Shown here one piece after another: positions 33,809 through 42,611 of a stretch of 52,141 nucleotides of DNA. Made by a program: the position numbers and the translations under genes. The DNA is from Sphingobium scionense. GTDB taxonomy: Bacteria > Pseudomonadota > Alphaproteobacteria > Sphingomonadales > Sphingomonadaceae. The notes under the pieces are model-generated. The model saw only the letters and a program-made list of their open reading frames with translations, did no database searches and was not told the origin of the DNA. Location of the stretch: positions 1-52,141 of the forward strand of contig NZ_JACIEU010000029.1 in NCBI RefSeq assembly GCF_014197035.1, given 5' to 3'. Numbering within the stretch: the stretch's first letter is position 1; every line of letters starts with the position of its first letter.

Positions 33809-33840
33809 GAGGACCGGCCCGGCGAACCGGACCGATCCTC
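33809..33840 (-). terminator. Intrinsic terminator with UUCG tetraloop after DUF2493 gene 1
   Basis: A 14-bp stem (two G-U pairs in RNA) closed by CCGG-UUCG-CCGG, followed on the minus strand by ATTTCCTTTTATC, 10 bp after the stop codon at 33851. Confidence 0.75.
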
Positions 33841-33850
33841 TGGCGGAACC

Positions 33851-34834
33851 TCACTGCGCCTCCCATCCCTGATCGCTGAGCCTGACGAACCGCGCCGGGA
33901 TACGCTTCTCCTTCACGAGGCGCGCGAGGTGAGACTGCAGGCCCGACCCTTCGCAGACCAGCGCCTCGACGGGGCGCAGTCCGACCATCTGCTCGTTCCG
34001 GACGAACCCCGCCCTCTTCCCCAGCTTCGCGCTGAGGCGGAACGTGATGAGCTTCACCTTACGCGAGGCGGCCCACGCAGCGGCCATCGCGTCGCATCCC
34101 TTATCCTGTGCGGTCGTCGCCAGCACCATCGCCGGGTTCCGGTATTTCGCGTCGTCGAGTTTCGCCCAGATCAGGCGGTCGTCAAACCAGCAGTCCGCGC
34201 CGCCGGAGAAGATCACGATGGGCCCTCGCGGGTTATGCGCGTCGGTGCGGCGCTGGCGGCGGGCGGCAAGGAAATCGGTGGCCGCGATGACCGAGGCGGT
34301 GCGCTTACTCGAGACCAGCGACCCCTTCGGTGCCGACCACGGCCGTCCGGTTTCGGTGTGGAAGACGTCGGCGGCATGGTCGCGCATGCACCGCAGCGCG
34401 TCGGTGGCTTCGTCGAGGAATTCGAGTTCGCCCTGTGCCTGCTCGAGTTCGACACCGTGAATTTCGCTGCCGTCGGCGCGCCGCAGCAGGTCCTGGACGT
34501 CGCGCGTCGCCTTATCGGCCTGCCCCTGCCACTGGTCGGCGACGTGATGGAAACTGTTCACGATGCCCCATGCGAGGCGCTCGGCGGCAGGCTGCAGCCG
34601 CGTGTCGCGCAGCAGGTCGAAGAGGGTCGTGACGATCAGCTCGACGGCAAGCTGGGCTTCGCGCGGATCGGGCATGTCGGTCGCCATCTCCTCCTCGCCG
34701 CGCCCGATGCGGACCCCGTCGAGATCGGAGGAGAAGGCGGCGTGGAAGTCGTCGGTGGTGCCCGCCATCGTCTCCTGCGCGATGAATTCGGCGATGTCGG
34801 AGAACGGGCGGATGCTGCGGTGGATCTTCGTCAT
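33851..34834 (-). CDS. DUF2493 (SLOG-type) protein, copy 1
   Basis: A 327-aa protein. The first 180 residues are helical with an acidic start (ELIVTTLFDLLRDTRL, AWGIVNSFHHVADQW). The C-terminal half is a DUF2493/SLOG Rossmann domain: GPIVIFSGGADCWFDDRLIW, TTAQDKGCDAMAAAWA and LRPVEALVCEGSG. Such domains are predicted to bind nucleotide-derived ligands. The start at 34834 follows AGGAGG. It is clearly paralogous to the next gene upstream (same order of motifs), and each has its own terminator. Confidence 0.8.
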   Translation of the reverse strand: MTKIHRSIRPFSDIAEFIAQETMAGTTDDFHAAFSSDLDGVRIGRGEEEMATDMPDPREAQLAVELIVTTLFDLLRDTRLQPAAERLAWGIVNSFHHVADQWQGQADKATRDVQDLLRRADGSEIHGVELEQAQGELEFLDEATDALRCMRDHAADVFHTETGRPWSAPKGSLVSSKRTASVIAATDFLAARRQRRTDAHNPRGPIVIFSGGADCWFDDRLIWAKLDDAKYRNPAMVLATTAQDKGCDAMAAAWAASRKVKLITFRLSAKLGKRAGFVRNEQMVGLRPVEALVCEGSGLQSHLARLVKEKRIPARFVRLSDQGWEAQ

Positions 34835-34942
34835 GGGAACCTCCTGTAGAAACGAAAGAGGTTCCCCCCTGGGCACGGGCTCCGAGCGGCGGGGTCAAGG
34901 ATCGCGGAACGCGACCGGCGCAGCCGGCGATGGGGGTCACGA

Positions 34943-35001
34943 TTTTTCCGGGCGGCCACATTGCCCGAATGGAAGCATGACGCCCGACCCGCCCGGAAAA
35001 A
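34943..35001. repeat. Perfect 13-bp inverted repeat with 33-bp spacer
   Basis: TTTTTCCGGGCGG (34943-34955) and its exact complement (34989-35001), in the 400-bp gap upstream of DUF2493 gene 1. It could be a binding site or a long-loop RNA structure; read either way it ends in a T-run. Confidence 0.6.
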
Positions 35002-35180
35002 TGGTGGGGCCCCGTCGTCCTTGAGGCCGGCGCGGTCCCGTGCCACCATTGGAATTCTTGAGAGAGAGAAGAGGCTTTGCGAATCTGGGGCTCGATGCCC
35101 CTGATTCGCAACGGGTGCCTCCAGGCGCTTACCTCTCAATGGAGCGCCCGCGACCTCGCGACCCTGCACGCCCCTTGCGC

Positions 35181-35212
35181 AAAAAAGGGGGACGGCGCGG
35201 CGCGCCGTCCCC
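35181..35212 (-). terminator. Intrinsic terminator after DUF2493 gene 2
   Basis: A 12-nt arm GGGGACGGCGCG and its complement pair around one base, followed on the minus strand by CTTTTTT, 24 bp after the stop at 35237. A textbook Rho-independent terminator. Confidence 0.85.
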
Positions 35213-35236
35213 GAAAAATACGCTGAGACTTCGGTG

Positions 35237-36247
35237 TCAGGCTACCCGGCGAACGCGGCCCCGCGGAAGCGCGGTGATCTTCTCGGCGGGTGCCTGATCG
35301 GCCTTTCGGAAGGCATGGATCGGAACCCCGACCTTTCGCAGCGCCTGATAGAGGTTCGCCTGAATGCCCGAGCCCTCGCCCAGCACGGCTTCGACCGGTT
35401 TCAGTTCGACCAGCTTGCGATTACGGGCAAAGGGCGCGCCGCGCCCCGCGCCCATCAGCGAGTAGGTGACGAGCTGGACGTCGCGGCTCCCCGCCCACGA
35501 GGCCACGATCGCATCGAAGCCCTTACGCTGCGCGGTGGTCACCAGCGTCATGTGCGGGATCCGCGCGAGGATCGCGTCGAGCCGGTCCCACAGGATCTGC
35601 CAGTCATGCCATTCGGCATGGCCCGAGGCGACGACGATCGGGCCACGCGGGCGGTATCGCTCGCGCTCGGCGAGTTCGCGGGCGCGCAGGAAGTCCTGTA
35701 TCGCGACCTGCGTGGCGGTAGCGACCTTCGAGACCCGCGAACCGCGCGCAGGCGACCAGGGACGGCCCGAAAGCACGCGGAAGGTGTCGGCCGCATAGTC
35801 GCGCATGCACTCGACCGCTTCGCGCTGTTCGGACAGCGACTGGCACAGCAGCTGCTTCTCCTCGAGCTCGGTGTTAAACACCTCGGAAAGGTCGGAGCGG
35901 CGCATCATGTCGCGCAGTTCGTCGGCCAGCAGGTCTTCCTGCCGCTCGAGCTTTCCCGCGACGAAATGGAAGCTGTTCACCATGCCCCATGCGATCTCGG
36001 GGGCGAGCGCATCGAGGCGGGTGTCGGTCAGCAGGTCGAAGATGGTGGCGATAACCCCGGCGCAATCGGCCTGTGCGTGGAGCGGCTCGGGCATGTCGTG
36101 TTCGCCCGGTTCATCCCCCGGGCTGATGATCGAGAGGGGGATGGGATCGCCGAAAGCGCGCTGGAATTCCGGGGTCGCGGTCACTTCGGCGAACAGCGCG
36201 GGCAGATCAGCGAAGCGGCTGATGCTGCGCGAATCGTCGTGGCTCAT
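35237..36247 (-). CDS. DUF2493 (SLOG-type) protein, copy 2
   Basis: A 336-aa paralogue of the 33851-34834 product. The N-terminal helical part repeats the pattern GVIATIFDLLTDTRL and AWGMVNSFHFVAGKL. The C-terminal DUF2493 domain has GPIVVASGHAEWHDWQILW, TTAQRKGFDAIVASWA and LKPVEAVLGEGSG. Start at 36247 follows GGGAGAAG. Duplicate copies differ enough to suggest an old duplication with separate roles. Function unknown. Confidence 0.8.
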   Translation of the reverse strand: MSHDDSRSISRFADLPALFAEVTATPEFQRAFGDPIPLSIISPGDEPGEHDMPEPLHAQADCAGVIATIFDLLTDTRLDALAPEIAWGMVNSFHFVAGKLERQEDLLADELRDMMRRSDLSEVFNTELEEKQLLCQSLSEQREAVECMRDYAADTFRVLSGRPWSPARGSRVSKVATATQVAIQDFLRARELAERERYRPRGPIVVASGHAEWHDWQILWDRLDAILARIPHMTLVTTAQRKGFDAIVASWAGSRDVQLVTYSLMGAGRGAPFARNRKLVELKPVEAVLGEGSGIQANLYQALRKVGVPIHAFRKADQAPAEKITALPRGRVRRVA

Positions 36248-36333
36248 GGAACTTCTCCCTGTCAGGGGGGCAAAAGGAAAAGGGCCGCGAACGCGAGGGT
36301 AGCGTCGCGGCCCTGCATGGGTATCGTGCCGGG

Positions 36334-36615
36334 TTAGTGCCTGCTCGCCCTAGCGGGCGCGGCGAATGCCGCGCGCGTCAGGACGGTATCGACGATCCCG
36401 GCCGCATGCGGCGCGAGCGGCGTATTCTCGAGCAGGTCGTAGATGGCGGCGATGATCTCGCCGCAGGTGATACCCGCCGGGATTTTCGGCACGGGAGACG
36501 CGCCCTCGACATGCCGCGCGAGCAGGTCGCGGATCGAGGGGCTGGCCATGATCGCCGCGGAGAGCGCGGCAAGGTCGGTCAACGGGGCGGAAGAATGCAA
36601 TGAAGAGCGGCGCAT
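36334..36615 (-). CDS. Short paralogue of the DUF2493 N-terminal region
   Basis: A 93-aa protein whose middle (CGEIIAAIYDLLENTPLAPH) matches the helical N-terminal part of the two downstream DUF2493 proteins, but the Rossmann half is absent. It has its own ribosome site (GAGGAGA before 36615) and a proper stop. It may therefore be a stand-alone regulator or partner domain rather than debris. Function unknown. Confidence 0.6.
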   Translation of the reverse strand: MRRSSLHSSAPLTDLAALSAAIMASPSIRDLLARHVEGASPVPKIPAGITCGEIIAAIYDLLENTPLAPHAAGIVDTVLTRAAFAAPARASRH

Positions 36616-36698
36616 GGGATGTCTCCTCATGGGCGAAAAAGAAAGAGGCCGGAGAAGCCTGACGCCTCCCCGGCCCGATGGGACTGATCAGCGCCTGA

Positions 36699-37166
36699 TC
36701 AGAACGGGTCTTCCTCCTCGAACGAGGTGTCCGAACCCGACCGTTCGCCGCCGGCACCCACGGTGCTGTCACCGAAGCCGCCCTGATCGCCCGGGCCGCG
36801 ATCGTCGTACCGGCCGCTGCTCGCGCCCATGCCGCCACCGAAATCGGAGCGCATGGTGTCGCGGCGCCAGGCGACCATGTAGCCGCCATGGTCGGCCGGG
36901 AAGAGCGCGATCGGCAGCGGCTCGGGCAGGCTGGGGTCGTCGATGTTCCCGGCGAGGAACACATCCCCCTGCTTCGACACGGCCTCCCACAGCGCGCCGA
37001 TCTGGACGTAGCGGCGGGCGATGTTAAGCGCGAGGATCTCGTAGACCGGAGCCTTCGGATTATCGCTCACGACCTTGCGCAGCCCGACACTGGGCAGATC
37101 GATGGTGCGGGTGGCGATCGAGCCCTTCAGACGGCCGTTCCGATTAAAGATTTCACCGATGTTCAT
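36699..37166 (-). CDS. DUF736 family plasmid protein
   Basis: A 155-aa protein matching the DUF736 pattern: short start MNIGEIFNRNGRLKGSI, IGALWEAVSKQGDVFLAG, IDDPSLPEP and VAWRRD, followed by a Gly/Ser/Asp-rich tail. DUF736 proteins are common on alphaproteobacterial plasmids and integrative elements; no biochemical role is established to my knowledge. Start at 37166 (AAAGGTAAAG upstream). A purine-rich leader precedes it. Confidence 0.8.
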   Translation of the reverse strand: MNIGEIFNRNGRLKGSIATRTIDLPSVGLRKVVSDNPKAPVYEILALNIARRYVQIGALWEAVSKQGDVFLAGNIDDPSLPEPLPIALFPADHGGYMVAWRRDTMRSDFGGGMGASSGRYDDRGPGDQGGFGDSTVGAGGERSGSDTSFEEEDPF

Positions 37167-37879
37167 CGTCTTTACCTTTCGAATGTCGCTCGAAACCATT
37201 CTCGGCGACACCCTCACCGGCCCTTCTCTCCTCTCTATCCCGCGCTCGCCTCCCGCGCCGCCCGCCCGCGGCGAGGCGCTCCGCCTCCACCAGCGCGACG
37301 CCGCCGCGGTCCACGCGCAACGCCCCCGCCGCCCGCAACTCCGCGCGACACCGCGGCACGATCAGGGGCAGAGGCGCGGCGCGAGGGATGATGAAGGTGG
37401 ATTGGGGCGCGAGGCCGGGGGCGCGGCGGTAGCCGCGCGGGTGCTACGCTGGCGAGAGTCGCCGTAGCGAGGGGCGGCGGCGTGAACCGGCGGTCATCGC
37501 AGACACTGCGGGAGCGGCGTGGTCGGCGGCACCGGCAGGTGCGGTCCCGGTATCGGGAGCGAACGGGGGATAGTGGCGGGCCGCGCGGCGGAACGGTTGG
37601 CCACCAGCGAAATGCCGCTGGCTTGGTCCCCCATTATCCCCAGCGTGGCCTCAAGATAGGGCCGACTAGCGAGCGACCAGTTGTCGCCTACGCCTTCAGA
37701 CAAGAAATCCTGCGATTAAATGCAACGGGTTGTGTCTCCATAGCTGGCTATCGCAAGGCCGCTACTCGTCAGAATCGGACGGAGGTTATGAAGGCATATT
37801 GGCCTGAGAAATCCTTCATTTCGGGTTTCCATCCCCGTAGCGATCGGTACGTTCGACAGGAACCAGAGGAAGGTGCCGG
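37167..37879. other. 713-bp non-coding gap upstream of the S9 peptidase
   Basis: No convincing gene. It contains a pyrimidine tract (37220-37243), hairpins GCGCGGC/GCCGCGC near 37420 and GCTACG.../...GTAGC near 37441-37466, and CCAGCG/CGCTGG near 37606. A 31-codon frame (37788-37883) overlaps the next gene by ATGA, but its ribosome site sits too close to the ATG. Confidence 0.5.
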
Positions 37880-40048
37880 ATGAGCAGAGTTGTTATTGCC
37901 ATGCTTCTTATTCTGGCGCCCTCGATTGTGTCATCGCGCCCCATGTCGGTGGACGACGTACTCGGGATGGAACGTTTGGATCGGGCCCAGCTATCCCCCG
38001 ATGGAATGCTTCTCGCCGCCGTTGTCCTTCGGCCGGCGAGAGATGGCGAAATATATGGCCGAGCAGCATATGAAATTGATCCATCTCGCGCAGATATATG
38101 GCTCATCGATCGCAGCACCGGCGTACGCCGAAATTTGACAGAAGGACACGCCGAGGCTGCCGGATCCTGGTGTGCGACGTGGTCCCCCGATGGGCAGCGC
38201 CTGGCGTTTCTGTCTACGCGCCCGGAAGGTACTGAGCCCAAAGGCGGCAATAATGTCAGGCTATACATGTGGGATCGGACGACCGATCGGGTCCACAGAC
38301 TTAGTGACCAGGCGATCGTAACACAAACCAGGTACGGCAGCGGCGTCAACAGGCTTGATTTCGCGGGTCCGGGGTCGAATTCGCCGAATGTCTGTACGAT
38401 TGGTGATGAGAATGCCCCGTTCGTTTGGCTTGACGGAAGTCGACTGCTAGCCGCGATGCTCCCGTCGGGCAGCATTTCGAGCCTCCTCGAAGCCACAGAG
38501 CGCTTCTATCGTCATGTATCAATGACCCGGGACAAAGTGCGCGAGGGCCAGGAAGCCGTGGTCAGTGCCTCTGCGAGTGGTGCAGAGCGCACGACAGTGG
38601 GCTCGGATCAGGAAGCGATCCTTACCATCGTGAACGTAGAGACGGGCACGTCCACAGATTTGGCGCATGTGCCGGCATATCCCTTCAAGGGGAGCCTTGC
38701 CGTCCGCGTCTCTCCAAGAGGTGACCGGGCTGCCGTTATGGCAACCACCGGTGTGCTTGCGCCTGCCAAAGATGCATCCTTTCCCAGAAATGACGGCGAA
38801 TGGCTGGTTCAGAAAAAATTGGGTCTGGTCGATCTTCATAGACCGAAAGCCATCGAGTGGATGAAACTACCAGATGAAGCGGCACTACCATTGCTGCTGG
38901 TCGGCTGGGCAGGAGATGCCGGAGACACCTTTACTTTCGCGGCTCGCCCGAAACTGGAAAGCCAAGCCGTCCAATATTTTGCGGCCAATACTGTCACGGG
39001 CGTCATCAGACCTGAGACAGATCGTAAAAAGGACATCATGTCATCCCGGCCCGCTGGACTTCCGGAGAAGGCCCAACTGATTGGCCGCGATGCTAAAGGA
39101 ATCGTATGGAGCGAGCAGACGGCCCAAGGCTTATTCGTTCGCGCATCCGCGCGAAATGGAAAAGCTGTCACTCTGCTTGAGCTTAATCGCCACCTAGCCG
39201 CAGTGGAGACCGGGCGTACGTTCGAATTTGATTACCTAAGCGGACACGGTGAGCCTCTGAAGGCGGCCGTTCTGCTGCCTCCAGGATATAAGGGCGGCAG
39301 GGTACCCGTGATAACATGGGGATACGCGGTAGCGACTGTTCCAAGCTGGTCAGACTACTCGCTGGATCTGTATATGCCGGGCATCTACAATCTCCATCTC
39401 TACGCCGCTCAGGGGTTCGCCATTCTGCTCCCGTCGATCCCATTAAAGCGGGATGGCAAGCAAGATCCGCTCACGGAGCTTGCGCTGGATGTTGATCCCG
39501 CAGTGGACCGATTGGTCGAACTTGGCATTGCGGACCGGACACGGGTCGGTTTCATGGGCCAAAGTTTCGGCGGCTATACAGCTTTAGGATTGGCTACGCA
39601 GTCCCATCGCTTCAATGCTATTGTGGCCATTGCCCCTATATCCGATTTGAGGGCCTACTATGGGGCATTTGATCCGACGGCTCGCGGGTACGATCTCGAC
39701 GAACAAGATAAATCAGACAATGTGGTAATTGCTGAACTGACTTCGCCGGCGGCACAAGGGCCTCCATATGCGAAGGGAGAGTTTTACCAGCGTAACTCCC
39801 CCTTGAGTTTCGTCGATCAAGTGAACGCGCCAGTATTGCTAATCCACGGAGACCTGGACATCCGCGGCACAACATACCAATCGGAGGCATTTTATACGGG
39901 CCTATGGCGCCAAGGAAAGACTGCTCGCATCCTGCGGTACGGGGGCGAAAATCACTCGTTAGCGGGTTCCCCCGCAACCGTCCGAAGCGTGGTCAGCGAG
40001 ATCTGCGAATGGTTTCACAAATATCTTTCACCAGGCAGCGCTCGATGA
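37880..40048 (+). CDS. S9 (prolyl oligopeptidase) family peptidase, exported
   Basis: A 722-aa serine peptidase with a signal peptide (about residues 1-19), a beta-propeller N-terminal region (QLSPDGMLLA and TWSPDGQRLAFLS blade motifs) and a C-terminal alpha/beta hydrolase domain. The triad is Ser in GFMGQSFGGYTALG, Asp in HGDLDIRG and His in GGENHSL. The family cleaves peptides. In sphingomonads, relatives include the lasso-peptide isopeptidases, but no lasso synthesis genes lie nearby, so that role is only a possibility. Ribosome site AGAGGAAGG precedes 37880. Codon use is less GC-biased than in the neighbours, which suggests separate acquisition. Confidence 0.85.
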   Translation: MSRVVIAMLLILAPSIVSSRPMSVDDVLGMERLDRAQLSPDGMLLAAVVLRPARDGEIYGRAAYEIDPSRADIWLIDRSTGVRRNLTEGHAEAAGSWCATWSPDGQRLAFLSTRPEGTEPKGGNNVRLYMWDRTTDRVHRLSDQAIVTQTRYGSGVNRLDFAGPGSNSPNVCTIGDENAPFVWLDGSRLLAAMLPSGSISSLLEATERFYRHVSMTRDKVREGQEAVVSASASGAERTTVGSDQEAILTIVNVETGTSTDLAHVPAYPFKGSLAVRVSPRGDRAAVMATTGVLAPAKDASFPRNDGEWLVQKKLGLVDLHRPKAIEWMKLPDEAALPLLLVGWAGDAGDTFTFAARPKLESQAVQYFAANTVTGVIRPETDRKKDIMSSRPAGLPEKAQLIGRDAKGIVWSEQTAQGLFVRASARNGKAVTLLELNRHLAAVETGRTFEFDYLSGHGEPLKAAVLLPPGYKGGRVPVITWGYAVATVPSWSDYSLDLYMPGIYNLHLYAAQGFAILLPSIPLKRDGKQDPLTELALDVDPAVDRLVELGIADRTRVGFMGQSFGGYTALGLATQSHRFNAIVAIAPISDLRAYYGAFDPTARGYDLDEQDKSDNVVIAELTSPAAQGPPYAKGEFYQRNSPLSFVDQVNAPVLLIHGDLDIRGTTYQSEAFYTGLWRQGKTARILRYGGENHSLAGSPATVRSVVSEICEWFHKYLSPGSAR

Positions 40049-40142
40049 TCGGCTCGTCTTGAAGCAAAGTATTGCGCATGCTGATCGCGCGTTCATCAAA
40101 TGCTGGGGCCAGTGGACGGTCACTTTTATACAGGTGAGGCAA

Positions 40143-41066
40143 TCAGGCGGCGAGCTTATCGACACCTTCATTGAAGCGATCGATCCATTCGCGCATATGC
40201 GGTCGCCGTTCCACGGGAATGGCCGCAGCGACACGCTGGAAATCAATGAGATCGACGGGTGCGCCTGCGACGATGGCGTCGATCTCGTCGGGATCAAGAA
40301 GCCCTCGCTGCCGGATGAACATGGTCATGGAGCCGGGACGGGCTTTTGTCGCCCGACGCCACAATCCCTCGACATTGCGCAGGCGTGGCGCGGCCCGCGC
40401 CTCAACCAACACGATCAATCGAAGCACCCAGCGCGGCAATTGCGCGACTTCCTCGGAACGCATATGCGCACAGATGACGCAACTCGATTTCGGGGGAACC
40501 GGCAAGCCTTCAGCCTCAATCCGCCTGATGCAGGCGTCGCGGTCCCAATGCCATTCGTGCAGAAGCGGATAAAGATAGTCGTATCGGGCATCCACGATGC
40601 CTTCGCGGTTCGCATAACGCCGGCTGTCGGCAGGTGAAGCGTCATACCCGATCAGCTTGACAACCTTACCGCCAACCTGCCATATATTATTTGCAAGTTG
40701 CCATTTTGACACCCAAAGGTCTTGAGGCTGTATCTTCCATTTGACCGAACAAGATTTTCTACCAAATGAGGCAGATGGCAAAGTCGAGTTCGTCAGGCAA
40801 TTCTCCAATATTGTAAAGTACGGCGGCCAATGCTTGAATTTCTTCGGCTCGTATCGAACAATATGGTGCGATATGCCTCGATCGTCCATCCATTTCTCAA
40901 AAATCGGAAGGTAGGCGTAGCTCTGGGGCTTTTCGGCGCCAGTATCCGCAGTCAATACGGCATCCAGCCTTCGTCCCCTCGCCACCCATTCGATAATCAT
41001 GGCGGTGCTGTTTACGCCCATGCCCCAGGCGGCCACAACTGGGTGGTTGGCAGATGGCATCGTCAT
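40143..41066 (-). CDS. PP-loop/PAPS-reductase-like enzyme
   Basis: A 307-aa protein of the adenine nucleotide alpha-hydrolase (PP-loop) superfamily. WGMGVNSTAM (residues 14-23) stands where PAPS reductases have SGGKDS, and LTADTGAEKPQSYAY follows as in phage and DndC-like members. Four Cys, two in SCSVKWK (105-111) and two in SCVICAHM near 195, could hold a metal or Fe-S cluster. Relatives transfer or reduce sulphur, including DndC in DNA phosphorothioation. It overlaps the 68-aa gene by ATGA at the end of a minus-strand group with HerA and HTH-repeat genes. Enzymatic reaction unknown. Confidence 0.75.
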   Translation of the reverse strand: MTMPSANHPVVAAWGMGVNSTAMIIEWVARGRRLDAVLTADTGAEKPQSYAYLPIFEKWMDDRGISHHIVRYEPKKFKHWPPYFTILENCLTNSTLPSASFGRKSCSVKWKIQPQDLWVSKWQLANNIWQVGGKVVKLIGYDASPADSRRYANREGIVDARYDYLYPLLHEWHWDRDACIRRIEAEGLPVPPKSSCVICAHMRSEEVAQLPRWVLRLIVLVEARAAPRLRNVEGLWRRATKARPGSMTMFIRQRGLLDPDEIDAIVAGAPVDLIDFQRVAAAIPVERRPHMREWIDRFNEGVDKLAA

Positions 41067-41269
41067 GCGACCATCGCCAGCCAGCGGTCGGGCCAGGCCG
41101 GCGGCCGCATCGTAACCCTGAACGCCTGCAGCGGCGCGACGCCGTGCACGACATAGTGCGGCACACCGGTCGCACGCCGCAGTTGCTGGGCCGTCCTCAG
41201 CGCATGATCGAAGCCGGAGAGTTGCCGCCGCAGAGACGACAGGCTGCTGGGCGGGACAGGCGTGGACAT
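41063..41269 (-). CDS. Small 68-aa protein coupled to the PP-loop gene
   Basis: Starts at 41269 with CCGGAGGT directly upstream and ends as ATGA into the PP-loop gene. The product is basic (SLRRQLSGFDHALRTAQQLRRA, HYVVHGVAPLQAFRV) with no recognised domain. A good ribosome site and overlap support it as real. It may assist the PP-loop enzyme. Confidence 0.65.
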   Translation of the reverse strand: MSTPVPPSSLSSLRRQLSGFDHALRTAQQLRRATGVPHYVVHGVAPLQAFRVTMRPPAWPDRWLAMVA

Positions 41270-41300
41270 GAAACCTCCGGGAAAGAAGCGGCGCCCGTGA

Positions 41301-42599
41301 TCAGGCAGCGATCGGAAGATCGACACCGGCCGGAACAGCGGTATCGAGCGCCAGCAGGCTGTGGAGCGTGACAGGTGGTCTATTGGCCCGCCGCGTCTTA
41401 GGGCCTCGCGTGGGACGCGCCGGATCGTTGAACCGGCAGCCGAGGCGCGTGGCATGCTTGCCGATGACGGCGGGATCGCGGGCAAGGGCCTGCGCGACAT
41501 CGACCATCGAGACGCCATATGTCCAGGCGTTACGGATCGCCCTGTCTTCGTCGGCGCTGAACGCGCGCATGAACCCGTGGACCAGCCCCATGTGGTTCGC
41601 ATGATAGAGAACGGCGCGCACGCCGCGGCCAAGCGCTTCGGCGATCTGGCGGGTCGGAACCTTGCCATAGTCCGCGCGTAATCGCGCTTCTTCCTCGGCC
41701 GTCCAGACCGGTCCCTGCCGAAATCCGTCCCGGCGGACATGCGAGCCCCTGAGACCAAGCGCCTCGGCCCGCCAGCGGATCGAGTGAGGTGTGCGGCCAA
41801 GCCGCTCGCGCAGCGGCGTCAGGCTCGCGCCCGTCGCGTAAGCATGACGCAGAAGCGCGTCTTCCTCGGCGATCCACGGGCGGCCCCAGCCCCTGCCATA
41901 GCCCAGCTTACGCAGGCGCTGAACGAGGCTGCGACTGTTCCGGGCCGGGAAGCCTTCGGCCACCAGAACCTCGGCGATGGCGACATAACGTGCGCCGGTT
42001 GCCGCGAGTTCTAGGGCGCGGTTAATTTCCGCGTCGCTCCAGTCGTCCGGCTGGCAGGCATGGCGCAGCCCCAGCGCCGAAGCGCGCGAGATGACACCGG
42101 CGAAGGGTCGCCCGATCAGGCTCGCGATCTGCGCGACAGGAACGCCTTTCGCGTAGCCGGCGCGCAGCTGCGCGTCCTCCCAGCCACTGTACGGCGGGGA
42201 TCCGGGCTCGGAGAGGCCGAGCAGCCGGGCGCGGGCATAGAGCGCGCTCACCCCGCGGCCCAGCCGCGCCGCCAATGTCGCGGTCGACTCGTGAGCGTAG
42301 CAGCGCGCCAGTTCCTCATCGTCCCAGTCGCTCCATGCTTGCCGCGAATTACGGCGCAGGCCCAGGTCATGGATCCGGGTAGCGACGGCGGCCCGGGACC
42401 GCCTAAGCCGGGCGGCGATCTCCTCCATCGTGCAATCGTCGATAAATGCCGCGCGGAGGCGCGCCGTCTCATCGGGAAGCCACGCATCCGCGCGGAAAGC
42501 CAGTTCAGAGAGCGGAATGGTCGGCGCGGTCTCCGTCGCGGGGACGAACGGGGTCAGTTCGACGATATCGGCGTCGAGATCAAAGCTGGTTTGGGTCAT
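41301..42599 (-). CDS. Protein of seven tandem Myb/GcrA-like helix-turn-helix repeats
   Basis: A 432-aa protein built almost entirely from repeats of about 45-55 residues with the pattern W-x2-(D/E)E-x2-(L/I)-x3-(Y/F), then (I/L)A-x2-LGR, and an R-A-x2-LGL end. Repeats start near residues 38, 87, 137, 184, 237, 290 and 338; examples are WTAEEEARLRADYG and WDDEELARCYAH. The unit resembles Myb/SANT and the alphaproteobacterial GcrA HTH. Seven in a row suggests a protein that reads a long DNA site or coats DNA. No catalytic domain is present. The next gene upstream is the HerA-like ATPase, 12 bp away. Confidence 0.8.
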   Translation of the reverse strand: MTQTSFDLDADIVELTPFVPATETAPTIPLSELAFRADAWLPDETARLRAAFIDDCTMEEIAARLRRSRAAVATRIHDLGLRRNSRQAWSDWDDEELARCYAHESTATLAARLGRGVSALYARARLLGLSEPGSPPYSGWEDAQLRAGYAKGVPVAQIASLIGRPFAGVISRASALGLRHACQPDDWSDAEINRALELAATGARYVAIAEVLVAEGFPARNSRSLVQRLRKLGYGRGWGRPWIAEEDALLRHAYATGASLTPLRERLGRTPHSIRWRAEALGLRGSHVRRDGFRQGPVWTAEEEARLRADYGKVPTRQIAEALGRGVRAVLYHANHMGLVHGFMRAFSADEDRAIRNAWTYGVSMVDVAQALARDPAVIGKHATRLGCRFNDPARPTRGPKTRRANRPPVTLHSLLALDTAVPAGVDLPIAA

Positions 42600-42611
42600 G
42601 GTGGGCTTCCT

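Noticed and set aside
37494..37703. A minus-strand frame (69 codons) that looks vaguely protein-like
   Set aside because: No ribosome site or recognised domain; at most a remnant.
37482..37883. A 133-codon plus-strand frame upstream of the S9 peptidase
   Set aside because: Arg-rich composition, no ribosome site, and the region is full of hairpins; more likely non-coding.
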